From positions 4,030,001 through 4,094,000 of the forward strand of contig NZ_CP195793.1 in assembly GCF_051466335.1 (NCBI RefSeq): DNA of 64,000 bases, written 5' to 3'. Each line of letters opens with the position of its first letter. The stretch's first letter is position 1. Source of the DNA: Planctomicrobium sp051466335. Lineage in GTDB: Bacteria; Planctomycetota; Planctomycetia; Planctomycetales; Planctomycetaceae. The notes under the pieces are model-generated. The model worked only from the letters and a program-made list of their open reading frames with translations. It searched no databases and had not been told where the DNA came from. The position numbers and the translations under genes are program-made. This document shows, one piece after another, positions 28,219 through 37,526 of this stretch.

Positions 28219-28452
28219 TCAATCGTCGCGAACAATTCGCAGCTCGAATTTTCGATCAGTTCCGACTCCAAGAACACTCTGAGTCGTTGTGACGTTCTCT
28301 CGAAAATCAGCCACGTTACACCTGAGAACTGGCACTGACTTCGGTGCATTGACCTGGATTGAAACGCGACCGTTTCTCGTCTTGCGGACTTTGATAGAGA
28401 TGTCGGACGTGATGTGAATCAACTCATCATTGAAGACTGTTGTAGTGATCAT
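28219..28452 (-). CDS. CsrA/RsmA-family RNA-binding protein, divergent
   Basis: The 77-residue product aligns along the CsrA core: DISIKVRKTRNGRVSIQVNAP (trimmed) followed by KSVPVLRCNV corresponds to the conserved [20 protein letters not shown] region, including the arginine after VPVL that contacts RNA in CsrA. The other RNA-contact region, the N-terminal LTRR, is replaced by MITTTVFNDEL, so RNA binding may differ. A C-terminal tail of ~25 residues is longer than usual. CsrA proteins block translation by binding GGA-containing leader hairpins. A GAGG lies eight bases before the ATG. It is convergent with the PH-domain gene. Confidence 0.72.
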   Translation of the reverse strand: MITTTVFNDELIHITSDISIKVRKTRNGRVSIQVNAPKSVPVLRCNVADFRENVTTTQSVLGVGTDRKFELRIVRDD

Positions 28453-29089
28453 CTGAAAACCTCTAGTTCGTGATGGAAGTTAGAAATAGGCGTGCGTATG
28501 CACGGACCCGGAAGATTCAGGAACGAAGCGATAACACCAGCTATCCCATGACGCGAAAACGCAAGCCACGGAACGTGACGGTGTGACAACGTGAATGTCG
28601 TGACGACACAAACTGGAACATCGCCAGCTGCCTTAGTCATCAGCAAAGCAAACTGATGAGCCGCATCAAAGCAGCCTATCTCGACTGCTGAGTACGTGAT
28701 CGAAGAGCGTTCCCGTCGCGAGCCGCAGAGGCTTCTGAGCGACAGAAACGTGGATCAATCTGAAAGAAAACGTGATCGTCGCTGATCATCGCGTGAATGC
28801 CCTTGTCCGATTATGTGCGTTGTGTCTTTGGCACCTCATTGCGCTGTTGACTGCTCCTTTGCATGTGGTGAACATTACTATACACCTGAACACTCATCAA
28901 GAGCAGTTGCTGTCGTCACTACATCTTGTGTGATCGTCGGCGATGGAACCTCAATTCTTCAGAATCACTTAAAAAACGATCGGGACAATTACCGCCCACT
29001 GATACGTCGATTTTTACGTGAAATTTGGACTAAAAATTCTCTCCGACGGAATTTTCCTGAAAAAACCTCCACGGTCACCTTCGTTTCGC
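28453..29089. other. 637-bp stretch without a convincing gene
   Basis: The minus-strand 65-residue frame that overlaps the CsrA-like start by four bases and the plus-strand 140-residue frame (28813-29235) lack protein character; the latter runs into the nuclease gene on the opposite strand. I see no RNA gene or insertion sequence here. Confidence 0.4.
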
Positions 29090-29581
29090 TCACTTCCGCT
29101 TACGAAACTCCCACGGCGGCAGCGGCATCGGATCAGCCCACAAACCTCTCTTGGCTTCCTTCGCCTCGACCTGAGCAGCTGCATACCGCTCCTCTGAGTT
29201 GTAATACTCGTAGTGCCACGCCATTCCGTCCGTGATCATCTGCAGATTGACGTCACCCCCATCGACGAACAGCTTGCCCAAAATCCGGCCATAGCGATCC
29301 TTGCCTGTCACGTGCAGTTGAACGGTCTTACCAAAAGCCAAGTCGCTGAGGTGTTGCTTAGCCTGCGCTCCAACCGCCTGCTTGCCCTCGGGTGAATCGA
29401 TTCCTTCCAATCGCACCCTTACCTCTGAACCATCGATCAGGACTTTTACGGTGTCGCCATCAGTTACGGCAACGACTTTGCCTTGGGCAACCCGCTCGAT
29501 CGTTGGAATCTTGCCTGCGGCCAATCCAGTCGTAGATGCCTGAATGACGACCAGCATCATGAAGAGATACTTTGCCCGCAT
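29090..29581 (-). CDS. Secreted thermonuclease-family (SNase) protein
   Basis: This 163-residue protein has a signal peptide (about residues 1-22, ending GLAAG) and one staphylococcal-nuclease domain. Catalytic and calcium-binding positions are present: D41 and D43 in VTDGDTVKV, R57 in RVRLEGIDSPE, E65 and R99 in DRYGRILG. The motif GLWADPMPLPPWEFRK at the end is typical of SNase-like proteins in bacteria. Such enzymes degrade DNA or RNA outside the cytoplasm. No partner gene is adjacent. Confidence 0.9.
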   Translation of the reverse strand: MRAKYLFMMLVVIQASTTGLAAGKIPTIERVAQGKVVAVTDGDTVKVLIDGSEVRVRLEGIDSPEGKQAVGAQAKQHLSDLAFGKTVQLHVTGKDRYGRILGKLFVDGGDVNLQMITDGMAWHYEYYNSEERYAAAQVEAKEAKRGLWADPMPLPPWEFRKRK

Positions 29582-30102
29582 CCCAATTCTCCAAACTCAA
29601 AGGGCCAACAAATGAAGCTGCTGAAACCTTTTTTAATCACATATGCAATTGCTGCTGTCACCCACGAGGGACATTCACGCTCACCTCTGTTCATGCAAGC
29701 ACTGTAAATCTGATGGCACGAGCTGAGTTTGTAAGCCTGGATCCAAGAAGCAGTAAGTTCAGATCTGATCCCCGACAAACATGGGCATGCGTTTCTGTCG
29801 AGTCATCACTTCATAATAATGAGTTGCAGGCTGCGAAATCGGGTATGCCGTCCGATCAAGTAGTGAGCACCCCATAGCTGATGCTGCGTACCAGAACCCG
29901 TTATCGAACGCAAACGTCGCGGGGATGAACGCTTCCCGACCGCCCCATTCACCGTCCCGCAGCAGCTCGACACGTCGCTATGGTCGCTCTGCTCCTCAAA
30001 TACACCCCGTTCGTCCTCCAGAGTTCATAACAGATTCTAGAGGGGATTGGGGCAGCAGAGTGTATTATTGCCTTTTAGGCGGATTGTTGCTTGAATTGTG
30101 GT
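29582..30102. other. Gap between nuclease and TIR gene
   Basis: Only small frames without features are visible apart from the IS remnant at 29962-30037. Roughly 65 bp separate the remnant from the TIR-gene start, which is all that is left for its promoter unless it lies in the remnant. Confidence 0.4.
29962..30037 (+). repeat. Decayed right end of an 863-bp-type IS
   Basis: The stretch matches the last ~75 bp of the 863-bp IS (the TGGTCGC...CTCAAATACACC and GAGTTCATAACA segments) with scattered substitutions, and ends in TTC-TAG as the full copies do. It has no left end and is a remnant. Confidence 0.75.
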
Positions 30103-31278
30103 ATGACAACTCGCAAAACACCAAAAAGCTGTGGTAAGAGATCAGCATCCACCCAAGAAGGCAGTCCGGACGCACTACTCCAAGCCATCGAGAACGCCGC
30201 CCGTGAAATTGCCAGAAGATGCGAAGCTTCTGATTTATCAGAAGCGTTTGATGCACTTACTACGTCTATTGAGACAGCTGGGAAAGCCCATTCCGGTTCA
30301 TGGCTTGGTTATCAGTCTCGCGTTTACTATAGAGAATTGGAAATACCCCCACCTGGCTCTCATTTCGATCCAACTTGGGGATTAATGAATAGATACTCAA
30401 ATGGAACCGATGAAGGATGGTTCGAGTATCCCTTTGATGCCGTCTATGAATTCGTTGTCAGCTCTGCGAAGAATCCTAACCTCGATCAAATCAAGAAATT
30501 GGCGATTGCAGCCGCAGAAGAAGTCCGGGAACTAAAGGAGCGATTGTCTTCACTGCTGATCACGCTGAATGAAAGAGAAGATCGTTACCTGTCGGATTTA
30601 CTGAAAGACTGCGAAAGCTTAAGGATGGCTAGTGCACGGACCTTAATAGGAAGACTGAAACCTTCGGGGAAGTTTTTCTCTCATGATATGGTGGCTCTTT
30701 CCAACGGAATTAAACCCCCACCTCATATTGCCGCTTATGGTGAAGTGGCAGCGTATCAAGAACCATACTCAGTGGCTGGTATACTTTCAAAAATTGCTGG
30801 TCGAGCAAGGACACATTTGTCACACCGCAATCAAACTTCGAGCCAAAAGCCTGTACTGGGTGACAAAATTTTTATTGGACACGGACGATCTGCTGCATGG
30901 CGCGATCTAAAGGACTTTCTCCAAGACCGTCTGCATCTCCCCTGGGATGAGTTCAACCGAGTTTCAGCGGCTGGGATTACTGTCGTCGCTCGGCTTTCGA
31001 GAATGCTCGACGAAGCGGCATTCGCCTTTCTTGTGATGACAGCAGAAGACGAAACAAAGGACGGAAAAATCCAGGCACGAATGAATGTCATTCACGAAGC
31101 CGGACTATTCCAAGGCCGCTTGGGGTTCGAAAGGGCGATCATTTTATTGGAGGAAGGGTGTGAAGAGTTTTCCAATGTCGAAGGACTCGTTCAGATCCGC
31201 TTTCCTGCAGGAAACATTTCCGCGATCTATGAAGATATCCGCAGGGTTCTGGAGCGCGAAGATTTGTTGAATAATTAG
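30103..31278 (+). CDS. Two-domain protein with a CAP12/Pycsar-type TIR-like domain; candidate defence effector
   Basis: The 391-residue protein has a novel N-terminal region (residues ~20-245) with a helical first part, a compact WLGYQSRVYYRELEIPPPGS segment near 67-86, and a helical middle. The last ~135 residues (255-390) match the TIR-like nucleotide-binding family PF10137 in pattern: DKIFIGHGRSAAWRDLKDFL, the middle strand FAFLVMTAEDE and ARMNVIHEAGLFQGRLGFER with the glutamate at 332 in the usual catalytic position, then AIILLEEGCEEFSNVEG. Domains of this family act in CBASS and Pycsar systems as NAD+-cleaving effectors. Here no cyclase gene is adjacent. The TTG at 30091 is an alternative start. 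NAD+ cleavage and defence role are inference. Confidence 0.78.
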   Translation: MTTRKTPKSCGKRSASTQEGSPDALLQAIENAAREIARRCEASDLSEAFDALTTSIETAGKAHSGSWLGYQSRVYYRELEIPPPGSHFDPTWGLMNRYSNGTDEGWFEYPFDAVYEFVVSSAKNPNLDQIKKLAIAAAEEVRELKERLSSLLITLNEREDRYLSDLLKDCESLRMASARTLIGRLKPSGKFFSHDMVALSNGIKPPPHIAAYGEVAAYQEPYSVAGILSKIAGRARTHLSHRNQTSSQKPVLGDKIFIGHGRSAAWRDLKDFLQDRLHLPWDEFNRVSAAGITVVARLSRMLDEAAFAFLVMTAEDETKDGKIQARMNVIHEAGLFQGRLGFERAIILLEEGCEEFSNVEGLVQIRFPAGNISAIYEDIRRVLEREDLLNN

Positions 31279-31295
31279 ACCAATTTTCTACGCCT

Positions 31296-31347
31296 CCTTG
31301 TTGAAAGAAGATTGCCTTGTTGAAAGAAGATTGCCTTGTTGAAAACG
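31296..31347. repeat. 19-bp tandem repeat made of an IS end
   Basis: CCTTGTTGAAAGAAGATTG occurs twice in a row (31296-31314, 31315-31333) and a third unit begins CCTTGTTGAAAACG, the start of the left IS remnant. The unit equals the terminal sequence of the 954-bp IS plus six bases of flank. Confidence 0.85.
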
Positions 31348-32082
31348 ACTCTTGAACATCTGGAATGCTGGGGCTAAAACAGTTTGCATGAGCCAGTCAT
31401 CACGGACGAGCATCCTTTTGGAAGTCGCCTCACTTTCACTGCGGATTGGCCGGTAGTACGTGGCTCCGAATTCGCATCGCTTCAGTCGTCAGAAATTCAT
31501 GCAGGGACAACTGCTCACTTGCCTGATTCTGCGGGCTGATCTGAAGACAACCTATCGAGGTGTGATTGAGTTCCTGGAAGTCTCTGACGCCTTGCGCGAC
31601 CGTCTGGGGCTAAAGGCTCTACCGCACTATTCCACGCTCAAGAAGTTCGCGGACCGTTCCAGCGTACTGGAGATTGTCGATGCCATACTGCATGAACTGG
31701 TCCAGCAGTTTGCTTTGGATGCAGAAGAAGCGGCGATCGATTCCACGGGCCTAGAAACAAGCTCAGCCAGTGCTCATTTTCAGTCTCGCAGTGGGAAAAA
31801 CAGATGAAATACGTGAAACTGTTCGTGTGTGTGCTGGCCAAAGCAGCGACCAGTTCCCAGCCGAAAACCCTCTTCGCCGATGCAGGCTACGATGCCGAAT
31901 GGGTCCATCGGTTCTGCCGGGAAGACTGGCAGGTGGACAGCGTGATCAACCCTGCTGTGCACCGAACGGATGGTGGGCTCAATGGAATGTATCGCTCCGA
32001 AATGACTGCAGACACACTCAAGGAGAAAGGCTACGGCAGACGCTGGCTGGTGGAATCGTACATGAGTGGGCTCAAACGCACG
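31332..32082 (+). pseudogene. Decayed left copy of the 954-bp IS with broken transposase
   Basis: The outer end is TGCCTTGTTGAAAA, as in the intact copy at 37527-38480. The transposase starts at ATG 31388 but has a TAG after 22 codons, a frameshift near the SRSGK motif, and an internal deletion of ~33 codons (compared with the intact copy, residues from AGSLIP to AAEV). Recognisable pieces include YSTLKKFADRSSVLEIVDA and LFADAGYDAEWVHRFCRED. Homology stops near 32082, inside SGLKRT, where foreign sequence begins. It has no inner end. Confidence 0.82.
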
Positions 32083-32404
32083 CCAGGAGGCACAGGAAAA
32101 GGCCCGGATCGAAGCTGAAGAAAAGGCTAAACGGGACGCTGATGAAGCTGAGAAGGCAAAGGCTGCCAAGGCTCAAAAAGACAAAGAGATTGCTGAGCAG
32201 GCCGAGCGGGATCGACTGCACCGGGAAGCTGTGCGACCGGACATCGAGAAGTTGACTGCCATTACAGATGCGATCCACGCCATTAACGCTCCAGAGGTTT
32301 CAAATGCCGCATCCGAAACGCTGTTCCTGATTATGGACGCGATCAACGACTGCGAGCAGAAGGTGCGGAAAATTATCCAGAGATCACAGGGAATCGCGCA
32401 CTGA
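32083..32404 (+). pseudogene. Truncated coiled-coil protein fragment, phage-like
   Basis: This reading frame lacks its own start; it enters from the IS remnant. Its ~105 residues begin with a charged heptad-rich coiled coil (EKARIEAEEKAKRDADEAEK) and end with a compact helical domain (REAVRPDIEKLTAITDAIHA). The style and a following translation start with a short downstream leader resemble genes of phages or integrative elements. I cannot name the protein. Sequences on both sides belong to IS copies, so it was probably carried in as a cut fragment. Confidence 0.5.
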
Positions 32405-32499
32405 AAAGTCCTGTCGGCGTTGGCCCGCACTGACAGGTTGCTGCCGGGGGAGGAGGCCCGCCAACCCCGGCAGCTTTTTGATTCACGAGAGAAACCCAT

Positions 32500-33105
32500 G
32501 ATCATCGTTCACCATCACTACATGGATTCTCAGCGGCTTCCGCTTTTTCATTGCACGGCCCCCAACTCACCGCCAGTCCGCTGGGAATCAAAGATCCAGC
32601 CAGGACACACACTGACAGTTTCACGTATTTCGTCCGCTGTTTTCCGCTGCGGGACTGGAAATGAGCACTGGCTGAGCTTGTCTCCATGCCGGTCGAATCG
32701 ATGACCGCTTCTTCTGCATCCAGGGCAAACTTCTGGACCAGTTCATGCAGCATGGTATCGACAATCTCCAGCACGCTGGAGCGGTCGGCAAACCTCTTGA
32801 GGGTCGAATAATGCGGAACAGCAGTCAGTCCCATTCGTTGGCGAACAGCGTCAGAGACTTCCAGAAATTCAATCAGTCCCCGGTAAGTGGTCTTCAGATA
32901 GGCCCGCAGGATCAGGCATGTCAGCAACTGTTCCTGCGTCAACTTCTGAGGACTGTTGCGGTGCGAATAGGACGCCACGTACTTGCGTGCGATTCGCAGC
33001 GAAAGGGAAGTAACTTCCAACAGAATGTTCGTCCGAGGTGACTGGCTCATCAACGACTTTTAGCGCATCCAAATGCAAACTTCAAGAATACTTTTCAACA
33101 AGGCA
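32500..33105 (-). pseudogene. Truncated right copy of the 954-bp IS, transposase 5' part
   Basis: The outer (right) end at 33105 is TGCCTTGTTGAAAA on the minus strand. The transposase frame is intact for about 175 residues from MMSQSPRTNILLEVTSL (start 33053) through the DSTGMETSSASAHFQSRSGK block, then ends inside the AAE region and runs into unrelated DNA. It is oriented against the left copy; the pair face each other with the phage-like fragment between them. The catalytic second half is missing, so it is inactive. Confidence 0.82.
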
Positions 33106-33211
33106 AACGGAAATCTCCTTAACCATTCCTTCTTTTTGATCAGTGAGAAAGGGACGTGAAGGAGAGTAAGGCACTGATGATCGCGGATGCGTGCGACGAA
33201 CGCAATAGACA

Positions 33212-33727
33212 TTACGGTCCGAACAAAATTAATTTAGGCATTATCTCTCCGGAGTGATTGACAAGATACTCAAAATAATAGCTACGACCACGCTTGGTTT
33301 GCACCTGCAGCAAGACATAACTTCCATTCGAATCTTGGCTTTTTAGATCCCACTTAACTTCTCTCCAGTCAGTTTCATCTCCCCATAATTCTAAGATACT
33401 GTTCAAACGATCTAAGTATGACTGATTCAGAGGAAAAGGAAGGTCAAAGCAAACATTTTTAACATCTATTGTGCCTTGCGAACCATCATTTCGCACATAT
33501 GTAATTGGATTGTTTTGCAGTTCCCTATAGTCAATAATTATTGCTCTATTTAATTTTTCATCGACCGATCCAAGCTTCGGAAACCCTAGAATCAAAAACA
33601 ACTGATAACCACCAAGATTACGAGAATCTGCATCACTCCAGACAACTTTCTTCTCTGTGGGTGCGCTTATCATAAAAATCACTGCTGTTAACACTACCGC
33701 AGAAATAATCGCAAAAACAACTCGCAT
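33212..33727 (-). CDS. Small membrane-anchored protein, candidate partner of the YD-repeat C-terminus
   Basis: About 171 residues from MRVVFAIISAVVL (an in-frame Met six residues upstream is also possible). The first ~22 residues are a signal peptide or membrane anchor. The rest is AT-rich in coding, unlike the neighbouring GC-rich genes, and has no recognisable domain (features: WSDADSRNLGGYQLFLILGF, SYYFEYLVNHSGEI). It lies about 280 bp after the YD-repeat gene on the same strand with a MITE between. Position suggests a partner of the unique C-terminal domain, perhaps an immunity protein. That is inference only. Confidence 0.6.
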   Translation of the reverse strand: MRVVFAIISAVVLTAVIFMISAPTEKKVVWSDADSRNLGGYQLFLILGFPKLGSVDEKLNRAIIIDYRELQNNPITYVRNDGSQGTIDVKNVCFDLPFPLNQSYLDRLNSILELWGDETDWREVKWDLKSQDSNGSYVLLQVQTKRGRSYYFEYLVNHSGEIMPKLILFGP

Positions 33728-33881
33728 TACACGAAACCTTCTCAAAAACGCAACACGCTAAAAGCAATTTCATGACCCAAACACACAGGTGTCAAAGTGT
33801 TACATAGAGGCACTGAAAGGCCCTGTTGAGTGACATGGGTTTTCCTGCAATCGAACAACACTTTTGTAATGCATACTACTA

Positions 33882-33961
33882 GAGCGCCTTTCATAACCCA
33901 TTCGGGGACCCCTCTGAATACCTGGGTTTTCGAACAGTTCCAGGGGGTATGAAATCGGCTC
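33882..33961. mobile_element. 80-bp MITE
   Basis: Imperfect terminal inverted repeats GAGCGCCTTTCATAAC and GAGCCGATTTCATACC (reverse complement) with TA on both sides. It has no coding capacity. The ends resemble other TAGAGC ends in the window (40831, 46547, 50887). Confidence 0.75.
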
Positions 33962-36900
33962 TATGAAATTGACTCTTCAATACTGTTGCTGATTGACACG
34001 TTTATTATCTAAGGTTTATTGCGGCATTGAAGAAATTTTGATAATGCCCCAATCCTTGATTCTTTACAGATAACATGTCGGATTGAAGCTGTGAAGGACG
34101 CGGGGGGCGCATTTCTATATCCAAGCAGTCAATATTAAACAATTCGGGCAATGAAATCGATCCGTCCATCAGTGATCTTGCGGCAGTAATTGCAACTCGC
34201 TCATTTTCTTTTCCAAATCGAGAGAAGTTAATGCCATTTGCTGAATCCGATAATATCCATGCGATTTTTCCTCCACCATAGACGATCTCAAGCGGCAGAA
34301 TGTAAAGAATAACGGATCCGGGGCAAGGGGCATTTCCGCAGGATGCATTTATTATTGTTAGCATCCAATCAACGTCAACATCTCCGTATTTTGTTTCCAT
34401 TTCCAGATTAAACAAAATGTTCCCCTCTTCTCCCCATGTTGGATCAAACCGCTTTGCGAAATTACATATATTCCCATCGTAATGCTTTAATGTTTCACAG
34501 ATTGCACTCCTCTTGTCTTTGATACTGGACCAAATTTTTCTGTTTTCCGTTCCACTGGGGTCCACCCCGTTCGGCACGAAGTACGCGCGGTACAAATTCA
34601 TGCCATCCACGAATCCGGCGGGATCGATTGTGGTCCAGCGGCCGGTTCGAGGCATGTAAATACGGGCGCGGATGTAGATCCGGCCGGTATCTGAATCGGT
34701 GAAGTAGCCCCAGAATCCGCCGAACTGGAAGGGATTCCGTGTCGTGCCGGTTCTGGCAAGCAGCTCGCCAAAGGCATTGTATTGATAGGTATCGGTGACA
34801 ATCTGGCTGGCATCTGTCAACTCAGTGGTATTGCCGAGACTCTCGTCGTGAGAATAGCTTGGAACCCAGACACTTCCATTATACCGGTATTGAGACACTG
34901 TGCCGCCGTAGATTGTCGGCTCTTGAGTGTAAACCGCGGTGATGACATTGCTGTTGTCCGTCTCCAACAGGTACGCCTGACTATCCCAGAGAAATTTTGT
35001 CGTGCTGCTACTGTCTTGTAGAAGAACTCGCAGCCCATCTGGATCATACGCCATGGTATTTCGAATGCCGCCAGAAAGCTGGATCAGAGTTTGGCGATTT
35101 TCATAGTCATAAGTCCCGGTGGTCCGCGAACCGCTTGGCTCCAGCATGACAGTGAGGTTTCCACTGGCGTCGTAGGTGGAGGTGGTTCGACCGGAGGGGC
35201 TGACGCTGACGGTCAGCTGATTGGCAGCGTCGTATGTGCTGGTGGTGAGGGTGCCGTTTTCGTTCTTCACCAGCCGGTTGCCGGTGGCGTCGTAGGTGTA
35301 GGTGTTCCGGTAAGAGATCCCGGCATCGAGTGTGCTCCATTCATCGGCTGACAGAGTGTCCCAATCATCAGGAGTGAGACCAGACAAGCTGAGAGCGGGA
35401 GAACTTCGATCCTCACCGGTCAGTCGATCAATGGCATCATATGAATAGGACGTGACGCTGCCGGAAGCTTCGGTGATCGTCTTTCTGTTCCCGGCTGCAT
35501 CGAATGTGTAGTCGAACTTCGAAATGGTTGAATTGTCCGACTTCAGGTTCGCGATTCGCTTTTGCTGGTTGGCAGCATCGTACAGATACGTCGCCCGGGT
35601 GCCGTTCGCCAGTTCCTTCAGCGTTCTGCGTCCGGCATTGTCATAGCTGAAGGATGTCCTGCCGTTTTGCGGGTTGCGGAGGGTCTTCAGCTGATTGTTG
35701 GCATCGTAGGAGTAAGTGAACACCCCTCCACTGGCGACATTCAGCTGAGTCCGGCGACTGTTGGCATCGTACGAATAGGTCACCCGCTTGCCGACTGGTG
35801 TCACCTGCGCACGTTTCCGTTGCAGTGTGTCAAACGTCGTCGTGTATCGTCCGGTGGCATTAGCACTCATCGTCCGCGCTCCCAGCGCATTATACACAAA
35901 CGTCGTGCGGGATCCATCCGGATAGCGCCCCTGGGTCACTTGATGATTTGCATCATAAACATAAGTCGTCCGGAACCCTCGGGCGTCAGTGCGGGCCTGC
36001 ACGTTCCCATCTGCATTGTAGGTGAACGTCACTCGCCGATTGAGAGGATCGATCTGACGAGTCTGCTGACCGGCAACATCATAGATGGAGGTATACCGGT
36101 TTCCCCGTTCATCGATCTTCGCGATCGTCTGCCCAGCGGCATCAAACACATTGGTTGTGCGGAAATTGAGAGCATTGACCGTGGCCTGCTGTCGTCCGTT
36201 CAGGTCGTAGACGGCCGTCGAGCGGTTTCCGTTGGGATTAATGGTCGCTACGATGCGGGATTTGTCGTAGACCGACGTAGTGCGGGCCCCGAGGGGATTG
36301 ACCTGAGCCAGAGGTCGGCCAGCGGAATCGAAGACATTGGTACTGCGATTGCCGAGAGGATTGACAATCGCCACCTGCTGACCAGCGGCGTTATAGACCA
36401 GCGTGGTACGCTGCCCCAGTGGAGCGATGTTGGCGACCACGTCGCTGGCGGTGTTGTAAACGGTCGTTGAACGGGTTCCCAGTGGGCTGATTTGAGCGGT
36501 TGCCCTTCCAGCGGCATCATAGACCGTCGTGCTTCGTCCACCGATGGCATTGACCTGAGCGGTCATTCGACCGGCAGCGTCGTAGACCATTGTCGTCCGG
36601 TTGCCGAGGGAATTGATGCTGGCAATGACCTGCTGATTGGCGTTGTAGACCGTCGTCGTCCGATAGTTGAGGGAGTCGATCTGGGCAACGGGCTGACTGA
36701 GGGCATTGTACACGGTGGTCGTGCGGTGATTCAGGGGGTCGACTGTCGCAATCTGTCGATTGGCGTTGTCGTAGATGTTCGTGCTGCGATTGCCCAGAGG
36801 GTTGATAGACGCAATCACATCGTTGTTCGCATTGTAGACCAGCGTCGTTCGGGCCAGCAGCGGATTGATGGATGTAAGAGTGCGACCGTTGGCATCGTAG

Positions 36901-37526
36901 AGTGTAGTGCTGATGTTCCCCAGCGGGTCTTTCGTCGCGATGCGCTGATTGGCCAGGTTATAGCTGAAGCTGGTCCGCTGGCCAAAGGGGTCGATCGCCG
37001 CCACTTGTCGACCGAGTGAGTAGATATTGGTGGTGCGATACCCCGCAGGGTTGATCGTGGAAAGTTGCCGACAACCGGCATCATACGTGTAGCTGGTACG
37101 CGCTCCGGTGGGGTCGACATTCGCCAGAATGCGATTGGAGAGATCGTACAATACGGTCGTTCGACGGTTGAGCGGATCTTGTGTAACAGTTCGCTGACCG
37201 TTCACATAGGTGTAGCTGGTGCGGTTTCCCAACGGGTCGACCGTGGAAATTACCTGGGAGAGTGCATTGTAGACCATAGTCGTCCGCTGGCCAAGCGGAT
37301 TCACAGTGGCGATCGTCTGTCCTGCGCCATTATAGATGTAGCTGGTCCGATCCCCCAGCGGATTGATTTCCGAGATGACAGTTCCATTTCCATCACGGAC
37401 CAGAGTCGTTCGCTGACCAAGTGGATTCACAGTGGCAACGTGTCGCTCGTTCACGTCGTAAACATAAGTGGTGCGACCGACCGGGGATTGTCTGGTTTCG
37501 ATTCGACGGACGTTTTGAGAGAACGT

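Noticed and set aside
28813..29235. Plus-strand 140-residue frame
   Set aside because: Runs into the SNase gene on the other strand and lacks protein character.
29609..29707. Short plus-strand frame with a hydrophobic start near 29611
   Set aside because: Very short, with no neighbouring context or ribosome site; not counted as a gene.
31323..33114. Possible 9-bp target duplication flanking the composite of IS halves
   Set aside because: AAAGAAGAT and AACGGAAAT agree at only six of nine positions.
35562..36470. Long plus-strand open frame across the YD-repeat block
   Set aside because: Antisense to a repetitive gene; the regular repeats on the sense strand open the opposite frame by periodicity.
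34540..37454. Regular repeats resembling a CRISPR array
   Set aside because: Period near 63 bp without unique spacers; the units translate as YD repeats in one frame.
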